This document shows positions 17,434-26,071 of a DNA stretch of 64,000 nucleotides, one piece after another. Both the position numbers and the translations under genes were made by a program. Under the pieces are notes generated by a model. It ran no database searches, was not told the origin of the DNA, and worked only from the letters and a program-made list of their open reading frames with translations. The stretch is from Paenibacillus sp. PastM-3 (GTDB lineage Bacteria > Bacillota > Bacilli > Paenibacillales > Paenibacillaceae), in the NCBI RefSeq assembly GCF_029893965.1, contig NZ_JARXXP010000023.1, forward strand, positions 1 to 64,000. The letters are read 5' to 3'. Within the stretch, counting starts at the first letter, position 1. The number at the start of each line of letters is the position of its first letter.

Positions 17434-18030
17434 ATGAATAAAATTAAAGGTCCTTACAGCCTTAACAGTAAAGCAGTTGCAGAAGCAACCAGACACTGGA
17501 TGCAGGAACGCGGCGTAACAGTGAATGAAATTGCTGAGCTTGTTATGTTTTTGCAGCAGAAGTACTATCCTACGCTAACTATGGAGGAATGTGTCCACAA
17601 CGTCGAAATGGTGCTCAGTAAACGCGAGGTGCAGAACGCCGTGCTCACAGGAATCCAGCTGGATGTGCTGGCAGAGGAAGGCAAGCTGTTCACCCCCCTT
17701 CAGGATATGATCGAAAATGATGAAGGCCTGTACGGCGTAGATGAAATTCTGGCCTTCTCCATTGTGAACGTATATGGCAGCATCGGGTTCACCAATTACG
17801 GTTACGTAGATAAGCTGAAGCCCGGAGTTCTTGAGCGGCTGAATGATAAAAGCACGGGCCAGGTACATACTTACCTGGATGATATTGTCGGCGCAATCGC
17901 TGCAGCGGCCAGCAGCCGTATCGCCCATCGCAAACAGGCAGAACGCGAGCAGGAGCTTGGACTCCCGCACGCGCCGGAGGATGTGGAAGAAGCCGCCAGA
18001 AAATCTGCAGCCGAGGACCAATTGGAGTAG
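17434..18030 (+). CDS. Phosphatidylglycerophosphatase A-like protein (YutG family)
   Basis: 198 aa, starting at ATG 17434 (MNKIKGPYSL) after TGAGGTG; an in-frame GTG nine bases upstream is unlikely. The protein matches the Bacillus YutG/PgpA family: RGVTVNEIAELV near 28-39, MEECVHNVEMVLSKREVQNA, LENDEGLYGVDEILA-like IENDEGLYGVDEIL and SIVNVYGSIGFTNYGY. PgpA dephosphorylates phosphatidylglycerophosphate. The Bacillus type is a soluble, membrane-associated relative, so the assignment rests on family membership. The acidic C-terminal tail is variable. Confidence 0.85.
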   Translation: MNKIKGPYSLNSKAVAEATRHWMQERGVTVNEIAELVMFLQQKYYPTLTMEECVHNVEMVLSKREVQNAVLTGIQLDVLAEEGKLFTPLQDMIENDEGLYGVDEILAFSIVNVYGSIGFTNYGYVDKLKPGVLERLNDKSTGQVHTYLDDIVGAIAAAASSRIAHRKQAEREQELGLPHAPEDVEEAARKSAAEDQLE

Positions 18031-18160
18031 TCTCTGCTGCTTCTATATCCGGGCGCTGCTGGCTATAGGGTCCCAAAGGCAGGGCAACCGCACGATAGGA
18101 TCAAATAAATAACGATATCCTTAGCGCTTATCTGACGAGAACTATAGCTTCACAACAAAT

Positions 18161-18190
18161 GAGGCAGCCGGTCATAACATTGGCTGCCTT
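18161..18190 (+). terminator. Hairpin downstream of pgpA-like gene
   Basis: GAGGCAGCC...GGCTGCCTT lies 130 bases after the stop. The T-tract is weak. Confidence 0.5.
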
Positions 18191-18381
18191 CACTATGCTT
18201 ATTAGCAGGAAAGTTCCAGGCTTTTATCGAACACAATGGGTACTGAAAAAATTATGAATCACCCAGCCCCCACCAAAAAAATATTACAGGTGCAATGGCC
18301 GGAGTTACAGCAGCTTAAGCTGCCCCACTCAACAGACGATCGTACTCTAGTATCTATACAGCCACCAAGGAGTGTGAAGTT

Positions 18382-19056
18382 ATGAGATTATTGCTAACCT
18401 CTGCGGGCGTTAATAACAAAAGCATCCACAATGCCCTGGTAGACATGCTCGACAAGCCGATAGCCGGCTGCAACGCTTTGTGCATTCCCACCGCAATGTA
18501 CGGACACCCCTGGGTCGGTCCCGGCATCAATGCCTGGGAGTTCATCAGCGGGAAATCCGGGAACCCTATGGTTGAACTGGGCTGGAAGTCTGTGGGCGTG
18601 CTGGAGCTGACTGCACTGCCAAGCATCAGTAGGAACCGCTGGGTGCCGCTGGTTCAGGAGACGGACGTCCTGCTGGTGGCGGGCGGCGATGCCCTCTACC
18701 TGAACCACTGGATGCGGCAGTCCGGACTGGCGGAGCTTTTGCCGGCGCTGCAGGCTGTTTATGTGGGCATGAGCGCAGGGAGTATGGTGATGGCACCTAA
18801 CATCGGGGAATACTTCACCAGCTGGACTCCGCCTGCGGGCGGTGATGAAGCGCTGGGGCTGGTTGATTTTGCAATATTCCCCCACCTGGACCACGAACTG
18901 CTGCCCGACAATACCATGGCTGCCGCTGAGCAATGGGCTGCCGGAATGCGGGGACCGTCCTATGCGATCGATGATCAGACCGCCATCAAAGTGACCGACG
19001 GGGCAGTGGAGATTGTTTCTGAAGGGAATTGGAGACATTTTACATCCAAAATTTGA
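18382..19056 (+). CDS. Peptidase S51 / dipeptidase E-like protein (224 aa)
   Basis: It has the class I glutamine-amidotransferase-like fold with the nucleophile Ser in VGMSAGSMVM near 132-141, and DVLLVAGGDALYLNHWM ahead of it. A His at IFPHLDHE probably completes the site. Family members cleave Asp-X dipeptides or cyanophycin. AAGGAGTG precedes ATG 18382. It stands alone. The substrate is not inferable; an S51-like hydrolase is the safe name. Confidence 0.85.
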   Translation: MRLLLTSAGVNNKSIHNALVDMLDKPIAGCNALCIPTAMYGHPWVGPGINAWEFISGKSGNPMVELGWKSVGVLELTALPSISRNRWVPLVQETDVLLVAGGDALYLNHWMRQSGLAELLPALQAVYVGMSAGSMVMAPNIGEYFTSWTPPAGGDEALGLVDFAIFPHLDHELLPDNTMAAAEQWAAGMRGPSYAIDDQTAIKVTDGAVEIVSEGNWRHFTSKI

Positions 19057-19185
19057 TTTATGCGAAGCAGACAAACGCTGTATTCATCAGCTTTTCCAAT
19101 ATGAACAAATTGCTCATAACGTGTACGTTGAACCAGAAATCAAGGAGATTGAACAAGCGGAACTGCTTATACGTAGAATACCAAC

Positions 19186-19266
19186 ATGGTTATCGAACCC
19201 GGGGGTTTTGACGAAAACGTGATTGCCCATGAGTTTACACATGGGCAGGATACTGACAATATATAA
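19186..19266 (+). pseudogene. Possible fragment of a HExxH metallopeptidase
   Basis: A 26-codon frame reads FDENVIAHEFTHGQDTDNI, and HEFTH has the zinc-metallopeptidase form HExxH. It has no ribosome site and no remaining domain around it. It lies in a degenerate stretch between two intact genes. It may be a relic or chance. Confidence 0.25.
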
Positions 19267-19306
19267 CGAATTCCTATTTTGGAAACTATATACTGGAGGG
19301 ATATTA

Positions 19307-19636
19307 TTGACTGAGGATTTTTATTGCGATGAGGTACTAAGTGGTCGTACTGATGTTCAGAAAGTCTTTGAAACTGATAACGTTCTTGCATATCATCACA
19401 CTCGCCCTTTTTATCCCGTTCACATTGTTACAATTCCAAAGAAGCATATCTCATCTCTTCTTACACTGGAACAAAGCGACAATGAGCTCTTAATTGAGTT
19501 GATGGATGTTATTAAAAAGGTTGCATCGGATGTGCAGTCTGAGTATGGAGCTTGCAGGGTGTCGACTAATTTGGGGAAGTACCAAGACTCAAAACATCTT
19601 CATTTCCATATAACCTTCGGCGAACCTTTACGCTAA
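19307..19636 (+). CDS. HIT-family nucleotide-binding hydrolase (109 aa)
   Basis: The start is TTG 19307 (MTEDFYCDEVLSGR), with GGAGGG spaced seven bases upstream. The histidine triad appears as HLHFHITFGE near the C-terminus, together with the upstream PVHIVTIPKKHISSL. HIT proteins hydrolyse nucleoside phosphoramidates or dinucleotide polyphosphates on the central His. Its stop codon overlaps the frame of the decayed gene that follows, so the region downstream has been rearranged or deleted. Confidence 0.88.
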   Translation: MTEDFYCDEVLSGRTDVQKVFETDNVLAYHHTRPFYPVHIVTIPKKHISSLLTLEQSDNELLIELMDVIKKVASDVQSEYGACRVSTNLGKYQDSKHLHFHITFGEPLR

Positions 19637-19853
19637 TCGTATTTGTCTTGCTTTAGATGCGCATACGGAAAGTTTTGCTCCGTGGGACGTAGCCGCAGCA
19701 GGCTTGATTGCACGTGAGGCTTGAGCATTGAGTTGCCAAGTGCAAGTGGTGCCCGATGACATCCCTAATGAACTCTATGGTGAAGAGGTCGTATTCACGA
19801 CACCTGGAATCTTCGATGATCTCTTGAGTTTATTACAGATGGACTCAGAGTAA
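19635..19853 (+). pseudogene. C-terminal remnant of an inositol-monophosphatase family gene
   Basis: NRICLALDAHTESFAPWDVAAAGLIAREA (two consecutive parts of one frame) matches the metal-site region of the family, where the pattern is PWDxAAGxLIxxEAG. The frame stops at 19724. After a one-base shift it continues PDDIPNELYGEEVVFTT and GIFDDLLSLLQ, like the usual end of these proteins. Only about the last 70 residues remain and the N-terminal two thirds is missing, cut at the HIT stop codon. Confidence 0.55.
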
Positions 19854-20122
19854 AGGCTGATTACCTATATTGAAGTTCGAGTCAAGCTCACTTTCCGGAA
19901 CTTATACATACTTTAACTGCAGTTTGTACAACCAAAAGAACCAAAAAAGGCCATTATCCAGATATAGTTGTATTCGGTACACTTAAAAATCCACTTTTTA
20001 GCCTATTTGGCCTTATCCTTCACTTTTAGTTGCACAGAATACAGCTATAGCTGAAATTGAACAAATTCTAGCCATAATAAGTGCACAAAGTGCAGCTAAG
20101 TTGCCGTTTGTCGCCAAACAAG
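19854..20122. repeat. Dispersed AT-rich repeats (TTGCAC/TTGTAC...GCAGYTAA type)
   Basis: No gene. TTAACTGCAGTTTGTACAAC at 19914-19933 is the exact reverse complement of GTTGTACAAACTGCAGTTAA near 32794. TAGTTGTATTCGGTACACTTAAAA here resembles TAGCTGTATTTGGTACACTT near 32626. These are copies of a dispersed intergenic repeat. Confidence 0.6.
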
Positions 20123-20179
20123 ACAGCCAGATCACGAACCAGCGGGAATTTCCCGCCAGGTTGTTCGTGATCTGGCTGT
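20123..20179. terminator. Large 57-bp palindromic hairpin
   Basis: ACAGCCAGATCACGAAC pairs with GTTCGTGATCTGGCTGT around an inner GCGGG/CCCGC stem. It lies 150 bases past the MBL gene stop and may end that transcript. T-runs are poor, so a repeat-type palindrome is possible. Confidence 0.5.
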
Positions 20180-20329
20180 TTCAGCTGCGCCGCTTCACCT
20201 GGCGCTGCACCTGCACTGCACGCGCCGCTGTGCCCGGGGCTGCGCCCGCACTGCTCGCGCTGCCAGGCGAGGCGCCGGGCATAGGGCAAGCCCGGCTGGG
20301 CCGCCCGTACCCTTAGCCAGCCGGCATAA

Positions 20330-21331
20330 TCACTGCCCGCCTGCCGCCGCGAACAGCAGCGGCCCGGCCGGCTCTGCCGTGAGCGTAGCCGCCCGGCCGC
20401 GGCGCACCAGCTCCGCCAGGTGCGCGAGCGCTTCGCTCATGGCGAAGCGCAGCTGATGTGCGCTGTTCACGCGGCCGCGGAACAGCGCTTCGCACACGGC
20501 GAACCCGCTCTGCGGTCCGCCGGCCAGCAGCTGAGCGGCGGTGTCCAGCCGCTCCTCATGGTGCCGGAGCAGGCTGTCCGCCCGCTCCGCCCACGCCGTG
20601 AACGGTTCCCGGTGCCCCGGGAACGCACGGCGCACAGGCAGGCTGCGCAGCACACGCAGCCCCTCCAAAAACGTCTGCAGCGGCTGCGGATCGCTGCCGG
20701 GCTGCAGGCCGACATTGGGCGAGATCTGCGGCAGGACAGCATCGCCGCAGAACATGAGCCCGCTGCCGGCCTCATACAAAGACACATGGCCCGGCGCATG
20801 CCCGCCGGTCAGCACGGGCGTCCACTCCCGGCCGCCCAGCAGGAGTGGCACCGCAGCGTCGATATAGCTGACCTCCGCCTGCGGAGTGACCTGGGTCAGG
20901 AAGCTCTCCAGATGCTCCCTGACCCCCTGGACCAGCTCCTCCGGCATGCCGTGCCGGAGGAACAGCAGCGGCAGCGACCCGTTCAGCGTCGCCTCCGCGC
21001 CCCAGGACATACGGGCCTCGGCGTGGGCCCGCTCCGACATCCAGACCTTACTGCCGCTGCGGGCCTGCATCCAGCCCGACAGCCCGTAATGGTCGGGATG
21101 GTGATGGGTCACTACGATCTGCCGGACATGATCCCAGGAGAGATCCAGCTCATCCAGCACGCCCTGCCAGGCAAGCTCTGCCTCCGCCGTGTGCGGGCCG
21201 GGGTCAATGACTGTGATGCCGCCCCCCGGCTCAGCCGCAATATAGCTGTTGACCCAGCGCAGCGGCGGGTCCATCGGCACGCTCACCTGCAGGATACCGT
21301 CCTCCCAGGCTTTTATTTCCGCCTTACGCAT
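20330..21331 (-). CDS. MBL-fold metallo-hydrolase (333 aa)
   Basis: The start was set at ATG 21331 (MRKAEIKAWEDGILQVS), after AGAGGCGG. An ATG at 21373, directly after the neighbour's stop, lacks a ribosome site. The metal-binding motif is VVTHHHPDHYG (HxHxDH); later ligands are GHAPGHVSLY and FPGHREPF. It is a glyoxalase II/beta-lactamase-fold hydrolase with a C-terminal helical extension (about 230-333) that resembles the LACTB2-like group. It lies 42 bases after a methyltransferase gene and is probably co-transcribed with it. Confidence 0.88.
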   Translation of the reverse strand: MRKAEIKAWEDGILQVSVPMDPPLRWVNSYIAAEPGGGITVIDPGPHTAEAELAWQGVLDELDLSWDHVRQIVVTHHHPDHYGLSGWMQARSGSKVWMSERAHAEARMSWGAEATLNGSLPLLFLRHGMPEELVQGVREHLESFLTQVTPQAEVSYIDAAVPLLLGGREWTPVLTGGHAPGHVSLYEAGSGLMFCGDAVLPQISPNVGLQPGSDPQPLQTFLEGLRVLRSLPVRRAFPGHREPFTAWAERADSLLRHHEERLDTAAQLLAGGPQSGFAVCEALFRGRVNSAHQLRFAMSEALAHLAELVRRGRAATLTAEPAGPLLFAAAGGQ

Positions 21332-21373
21332 GATGCCGTCACCGCCTCTAGGAAGTCTTCTGCCTGAAACCAT

Positions 21374-22108
21374 CTAAGGACGCACACCAACGAAGATCAT
21401 CCGTTTGGAATGCTCCTCATCGTATTCCTCTTCATCATAGCTGCCGTGAACGGCTTCAAGCTGCAGGCCGGCGGCGGCAATCAGCTGCTTGAACGTCTCC
21501 AGCGGGTAGAGCTTCACCCGCTCATGGTATTTGCGCGGTGTATCATTCCCCTTGGAGGTGAGGATGATCTCTTTTTTGACATAACCGTCTTCAATCCGCC
21601 GGGATTCATCAATCAGATTATCCCCGTCCTTCCGGGTGGAATGTGGCACCAGATGTGCAATGACATAGGCCGGATTCAGGAAGTCGATTATAAATTTGCC
21701 GCCCGGCTTCAGCATCCGGTATATCTCGCGCAGCACCTTCACCTGCTCTTCGTCATCCTCAAAATACCCAAAGGAAGTAAACAGATTCACCACCGCATCA
21801 AATCCGCCGTCAAGCGGCAGCTCCCGCATATCGGAACGCAGCCAGCTCACCGCTTCCGCGCCATCCTGGGCACGGGCTTCACGCAGCAGGACTTCAGACA
21901 GGTCAACGCCAGTTACCGCAAAACCCGCTTCCGCGAGCGCCAGGGAATGACGGCCCATACCGCAGCACAGATCCAGCACCTTTGCCCGCTCCGGGAGCCC
22001 GAGCCAGCCGATCATCTTCTCCACCTCATGCCGGGCCCCGCAGAAATCCCTGTGCCGGTACACAATTAAATAGTCCTCGCCAAAGCTTTTTTCATACCAT
22101 TCACTCAT
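21374..22108 (-). CDS. Class I SAM-dependent methyltransferase (244 aa)
   Basis: The start ATG 22108 (MSEWYEKSFGEDYL) follows GGAGAAGCAGG; the open frame runs to 22213 but the extension looks non-coding. Motif I is VLDLCCGMGRHSLALAE near 44-60, then GVDLSEVLLREA, and FDAVVNLFTSFGYF near 108. It is a Methyltransf_25/11 type with unknown acceptor. It heads the two-gene unit with the MBL hydrolase. Confidence 0.88.
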   Translation of the reverse strand: MSEWYEKSFGEDYLIVYRHRDFCGARHEVEKMIGWLGLPERAKVLDLCCGMGRHSLALAEAGFAVTGVDLSEVLLREARAQDGAEAVSWLRSDMRELPLDGGFDAVVNLFTSFGYFEDDEEQVKVLREIYRMLKPGGKFIIDFLNPAYVIAHLVPHSTRKDGDNLIDESRRIEDGYVKKEIILTSKGNDTPRKYHERVKLYPLETFKQLIAAAGLQLEAVHGSYDEEEYDEEHSKRMIFVGVRP

Positions 22109-22241
22109 CCTGCTTCTCCTCCCCACGCCTCCTGCACACTCTCTATGTATAATATTGTAACGATTGTACCCCCTTTTCCCAGCAAACTCAAAAAAGAGTC
22201 GCCATTCCGCCATATTTCACGCGCTCTGGCAACTCTCCTGA

Positions 22242-23939
22242 TTATGCCTGGAGCTGCCGCTCCAGATAGACCCTTGCTTCATATGGCCGCAGCTTCAGCT
22301 GCGTCAGATCATCTTCCTTGGAAGGAGGGTAGTTGGAGATCAGCAGCTCCTGTTTGCCGGCCGCGAACTCCGCAGGCAGCTCGAACACCGGCTCATGCTC
22401 ATAGAAATTCAGGATGATCAGCAGGCGCTGGTCCTCAAGCGTCCGGGTAAAAGCATAAATTTCCTCATGCTCCGTAAGCAACAGGGCATATTCGCCGTAG
22501 ACGATGACCGGATGCTTTTTACGGAGCTGGATCAGCTTCTTGTAGTAATGATAGATCGAATCCGGGTCTTTGACCGCAGCCGCCGCATTGATCTCCCGGA
22601 AATTGGAGTTGACCCTGATCCACGGAACGCCTGTCGTAAAACCGCCATCCTCGGAATCATCCCACTGCATCGGGGTGCGGGCATTGTCCCGGCTTTTTTT
22701 GTGGATGTTGGACATAATCTGGGCTTCCGGCATGCCCTGGTTACGCTTTTCCTCATAATAATTGAGCGTCTCCACATCCCGGTAATCGTCAATCAACTCG
22801 AACGCCACATTTGTCATTCCGATTTCTTCTCCCTGATAAATGTAGGGCGTGCCCTCCAGCATATGAATGAATGTGGCCAGCATTTTGGCTGACGGCACCC
22901 GGTAGAACAGGTCATTCCCGAAACGGGATACCGAGCGCGGCTGATCATGATTGCACAGATAGTTGGCGTTCCAGCCCCGGTTATGCAGAACCGTCTGCCA
23001 GTTGCTGATGATTTTTTTGAGGTCGGTGAGCTTCCAGGGTACGGTATCCCATTTGCCCCCGCCCGGAGCCGCACAGTCCAGATTCATATGCTCAAACTGA
23101 AAGGTCATATTCAGCTCACGCCGCCCGTCCCCGACATAATCCAGCGCCTGCTCCGGCCCGAGGCCCGACGTCTCCCCGACAGTCATAATATCGTAGAAGT
23201 ACAAGACCTTGTCATGCAGATTCTGCAGCATCGTATGCACATCCGCGAGATTGGAGAACATCTCATAAGCCCGTACCGTCGCCGTTCCGCCCGGGTTAGC
23301 CGCATCCGGATAGCCTTCCGCTTTAATAATATGGGCAATCGCATCGAACCGGAAGCCGTCAACGCCTTTCTTGAGCCACCACTCCACCATCTCATGCAGC
23401 TTGTCGATCACCACCTGATTTTCCCAGTTCAGATCGGGCTGATATTTGGAGTAGAGATGCAGGTAGTACTCATCCGTCTGCGGATCAAGCTCCCACACCG
23501 AGCCGCTGAAATAGGATTCCCAATTGTTCGGGGGACCGCCGTTTTTGCCTTTGCGCCAGATGTAGTAATCGCGTTTCGGATTATCCTTCGAGCTCCGCGA
23601 TTCGATGAACCAGGGATGCTGGTGGGACGTGTGGTTCAGCACCAGATCCATCATCAGCTTCATTCCCCGGGCATGCATCTCCCGCAGCATCAGGTCAAAA
23701 TCAGCCATCGTCCCGAATTCCTTCATAATATCGCAGTAATCACTGATATCGTAGCCGTTGTCATGGTTCGGCGACTTGTAAATCGGGCACACCCAGATGA
23801 CATCCACACCCAGGTCCTGCAGATAATCGAGCTTCGATATAATGCCGCGCAGATCACCGATCCCGTCACCGTTGCTGTCCTTGAAGCTGATCGGATAAAT
23901 CTGGTAGGCCACGCTTTCTTTCCACCATTTTGGATTCAC
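22242..23939 (-). CDS. GH13 alpha-glucosidase (oligo-1,6-glucosidase type)
   Basis: 565 aa, cytoplasmic, no signal peptide. The start is GTG 23939, with GGAGGAG upstream. The conserved regions are MDLVLNHTS (region I), GFRFDAIAHI (region II, nucleophile Asp), MTVGETSG (region III, acid/base Glu) and LCNHDQPR (region IV). The QIYPISFKDSNGDGIGDLRGI start is typical of oligo-1,6-glucosidase, trehalose-6-phosphate hydrolase and sucrase-isomaltase types. No transporter or PTS gene is adjacent. The exact alpha-glucoside specificity is open. Confidence 0.93.
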   Translation of the reverse strand: MNPKWWKESVAYQIYPISFKDSNGDGIGDLRGIISKLDYLQDLGVDVIWVCPIYKSPNHDNGYDISDYCDIMKEFGTMADFDLMLREMHARGMKLMMDLVLNHTSHQHPWFIESRSSKDNPKRDYYIWRKGKNGGPPNNWESYFSGSVWELDPQTDEYYLHLYSKYQPDLNWENQVVIDKLHEMVEWWLKKGVDGFRFDAIAHIIKAEGYPDAANPGGTATVRAYEMFSNLADVHTMLQNLHDKVLYFYDIMTVGETSGLGPEQALDYVGDGRRELNMTFQFEHMNLDCAAPGGGKWDTVPWKLTDLKKIISNWQTVLHNRGWNANYLCNHDQPRSVSRFGNDLFYRVPSAKMLATFIHMLEGTPYIYQGEEIGMTNVAFELIDDYRDVETLNYYEEKRNQGMPEAQIMSNIHKKSRDNARTPMQWDDSEDGGFTTGVPWIRVNSNFREINAAAAVKDPDSIYHYYKKLIQLRKKHPVIVYGEYALLLTEHEEIYAFTRTLEDQRLLIILNFYEHEPVFELPAEFAAGKQELLISNYPPSKEDDLTQLKLRPYEARVYLERQLQA

Positions 23940-24062
23940 TTGGACTCTCCTCCGCTTCTCCGGTGTTTGCCTCAGTTAGTGATATTTCAATATATCTTAA
24001 CCATACCGGGGGAAGACAATCACAAGACGGATGAAAATTATGGCTACGCCGACCTCTCAGAT

Positions 24063-25214
24063 TTAATTTACCTGCAATTCATCAAAATTGTTACTTATCG
24101 CAAACCTGGTGAGAGAATTCAAATCAATTGTTGTCATAAATTCACGATCTATAGCCTTTAAAAGCGTTTCATTATCGTAATCATTATCACAATGATTCAG
24201 GTAAGGGTTGTACACCTTATCGATCAGACGATAGTATATTTTTTCACTCTTATTAAGATTTGCTGGCTTCTCATCAACAAAACTATAATTAAGATACTCG
24301 ATTACATTAAGCATTTGTCCATATAAGCTTCGATTCATTAAGGATTGGGGATAAGTAATATTAACCTGCTTTGGACTTGCAGCAAATAAAGAAACAACTG
24401 ATTTGGCTACAAAGTCAACTGGCACAATATTAATTTTGGAGTTTGCCGACATGTGTACCCTGATGTGCTCGTTACTTCCCTGTTGCTTTAAGCTCCAGAA
24501 GAACTTAGCCCAACCATAAATCACATCGAACTTTGAAGTATAATATAATGAGGAGTCCAAAAGTCGGCCACATACAACACTTGGCCTAAGAATTTGATAT
24601 TCCTTCTCATTATGCCCGCAGTATTCTTGAACCATTGTTTCTATTAAATTTTTATACTTCTCATAAGGATTGCGAAATATTTTCTCTTTATATTTAGAGA
24701 AATCATCGCCGACCATCCCGCTAACAATTCCGCATGAAAATGCTGTACTAATATAAATAAATTTATAATTAAATACCTTCAGTGAACTTAGTAAGTTTTT
24801 TGTACCGTTCCAATTATTATAATTCACTTCTTCCTCTGCTTTCTTGTTATCAAAGAGATTAACTGACCCAGCACTGTGGATGACGTATAGCTTCTCATTT
24901 TCCGGAATCGCCTTCATCATTTTCATCCCTAAATTACTATCATTCAAACTCCCCTCAATAAGCTCAATTCGCTCCAAAATAGCTGCATAACTAAAGCTCT
25001 TAAAATACTCCGGAGCATAATCATGTTTTAGAATATGTTCAATTCTTTCCTTGAAAGAATGAGAAGCCTTACTCCTCAGAAGTACATATATTTTACCCGG
25101 GCACATATTTTTCGTGAATATATTTACAAGCTCATACAAAATATGTCTCCCCACAAATCCTGTCGCCCCTGTAATCAATACATTAGTGCAATAAGGAAGA
25201 ACTAGCTCTGACAT
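24063..25214 (-). CDS. Thioester-reductase-like SDR (fatty acyl-CoA reductase type)
   Basis: 383 aa. The Rossmann motif VLITGATGFVGRHIL near 12-26 is followed by a typical NAD_binding_4 (male-sterility/TE-reductase) layout: YVLLRSKAS, VIHSAGSVNLF, and the catalytic pair YEKYK near 190 with the STAFSCG region ahead of it. Such enzymes reduce a CoA- or carrier-bound acyl thioester to an aldehyde or alcohol. It is the last gene of the AT-rich eight-gene operon, 16 bases after the alpha/beta hydrolase. No carrier protein or NRPS is present here, so the thioester donor is unknown. Confidence 0.8.
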   Translation of the reverse strand: MSELVLPYCTNVLITGATGFVGRHILYELVNIFTKNMCPGKIYVLLRSKASHSFKERIEHILKHDYAPEYFKSFSYAAILERIELIEGSLNDSNLGMKMMKAIPENEKLYVIHSAGSVNLFDNKKAEEEVNYNNWNGTKNLLSSLKVFNYKFIYISTAFSCGIVSGMVGDDFSKYKEKIFRNPYEKYKNLIETMVQEYCGHNEKEYQILRPSVVCGRLLDSSLYYTSKFDVIYGWAKFFWSLKQQGSNEHIRVHMSANSKINIVPVDFVAKSVVSLFAASPKQVNITYPQSLMNRSLYGQMLNVIEYLNYSFVDEKPANLNKSEKIYYRLIDKVYNPYLNHCDNDYDNETLLKAIDREFMTTIDLNSLTRFAISNNFDELQVN

Positions 25215-25230
25215 ATCTATACCTCTTATC

Positions 25231-26046
25231 CTATTTCAGGATACTTTCTAGCAATTGAATATAAGTTGTCTTGTCCTCAGCCAAAAAGTCATGGCCTTTC
25301 CCCGGTAAAATGTGGAGCTGTAAATCATCAATCTCCTCCTGAAGCTTTATTGAGAACATTTTCGGATTGAATATATCCTCTTCTCCATGTATATAGTGCG
25401 TATTCACTGATTCCAATACGCTTTTCAGCTTTGACATGTTCATATCATTCCCGTCCCAGGCTTTCATGTAGGGGAGAAGCAAACTTTTTTCTACAGTTTG
25501 ATGGAATTGCTCCTCTATAAATCCAAATAAGTGTTGGTTCTGTTCAACAAAAGCATTACTGTACATCAACGGAAATGATAATGTAATGACATCTTTTAGA
25601 TCACCAAACTCAAACATTTTTAGTGACGCTTGTGAGATTAGTTGTCTTTTGAACTTCCCATAAGGATTAACAACAGGTGCTCCAAGAATCAATCGCTTTA
25701 CTTTCCCGGGATTCTCTGAAATATAATCAATCGCCATAGTCGAAGAGCTCGAATAAGTAATTACCGTGAAATTATCCAGCTTCAAATACTCAAAGAAAAG
25801 AGATACATCCTTCACTAAATCACTGTATAAAAAATCTTCCTTGGATCGGGTAGATTCGCCCTGATTTCGCATATCAAAAGTCAAGATGTTGTATGGTTTG
25901 TTTTGCTTCAGTACACTAGCGATTTCATTCCAGTCCTTCATTGAATTAAAAGTTCCATTCATGAAGACTAAGGTCTCCCGGTTATCTTCTGTCCACTCAT
26001 AGTTATAACTAATTTGAATTCCATTGGATAAAACAACTTTAGACAT
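25231..26046 (-). CDS. Alpha/beta hydrolase (271 aa)
   Basis: The start ATG 26046 (MSKVVLSNGIQISYNYEW) follows GGAGGTTTTATT; the open frame runs to 26091 inside the ABC gene. It shows TFDMRNQGES, a nucleophile elbow in ITYSSSSTMAIDY (Ser-rich, where G-x-S-x-G is more usual), a likely acid at HGEEDIFNP and the catalytic His in LPGKGHDFL. It resembles 3-oxoadipate enol-lactonase/MenH-like hydrolases. Within the operon it could be a thioesterase or esterase acting on the pathway product. The altered elbow (SSSST) is worth noting. Confidence 0.85.
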   Translation of the reverse strand: MSKVVLSNGIQISYNYEWTEDNRETLVFMNGTFNSMKDWNEIASVLKQNKPYNILTFDMRNQGESTRSKEDFLYSDLVKDVSLFFEYLKLDNFTVITYSSSSTMAIDYISENPGKVKRLILGAPVVNPYGKFKRQLISQASLKMFEFGDLKDVITLSFPLMYSNAFVEQNQHLFGFIEEQFHQTVEKSLLLPYMKAWDGNDMNMSKLKSVLESVNTHYIHGEEDIFNPKMFSIKLQEEIDDLQLHILPGKGHDFLAEDKTTYIQLLESILK

Positions 26047-26071
26047 AATAAAACCTCCAAATCTAGATTTA

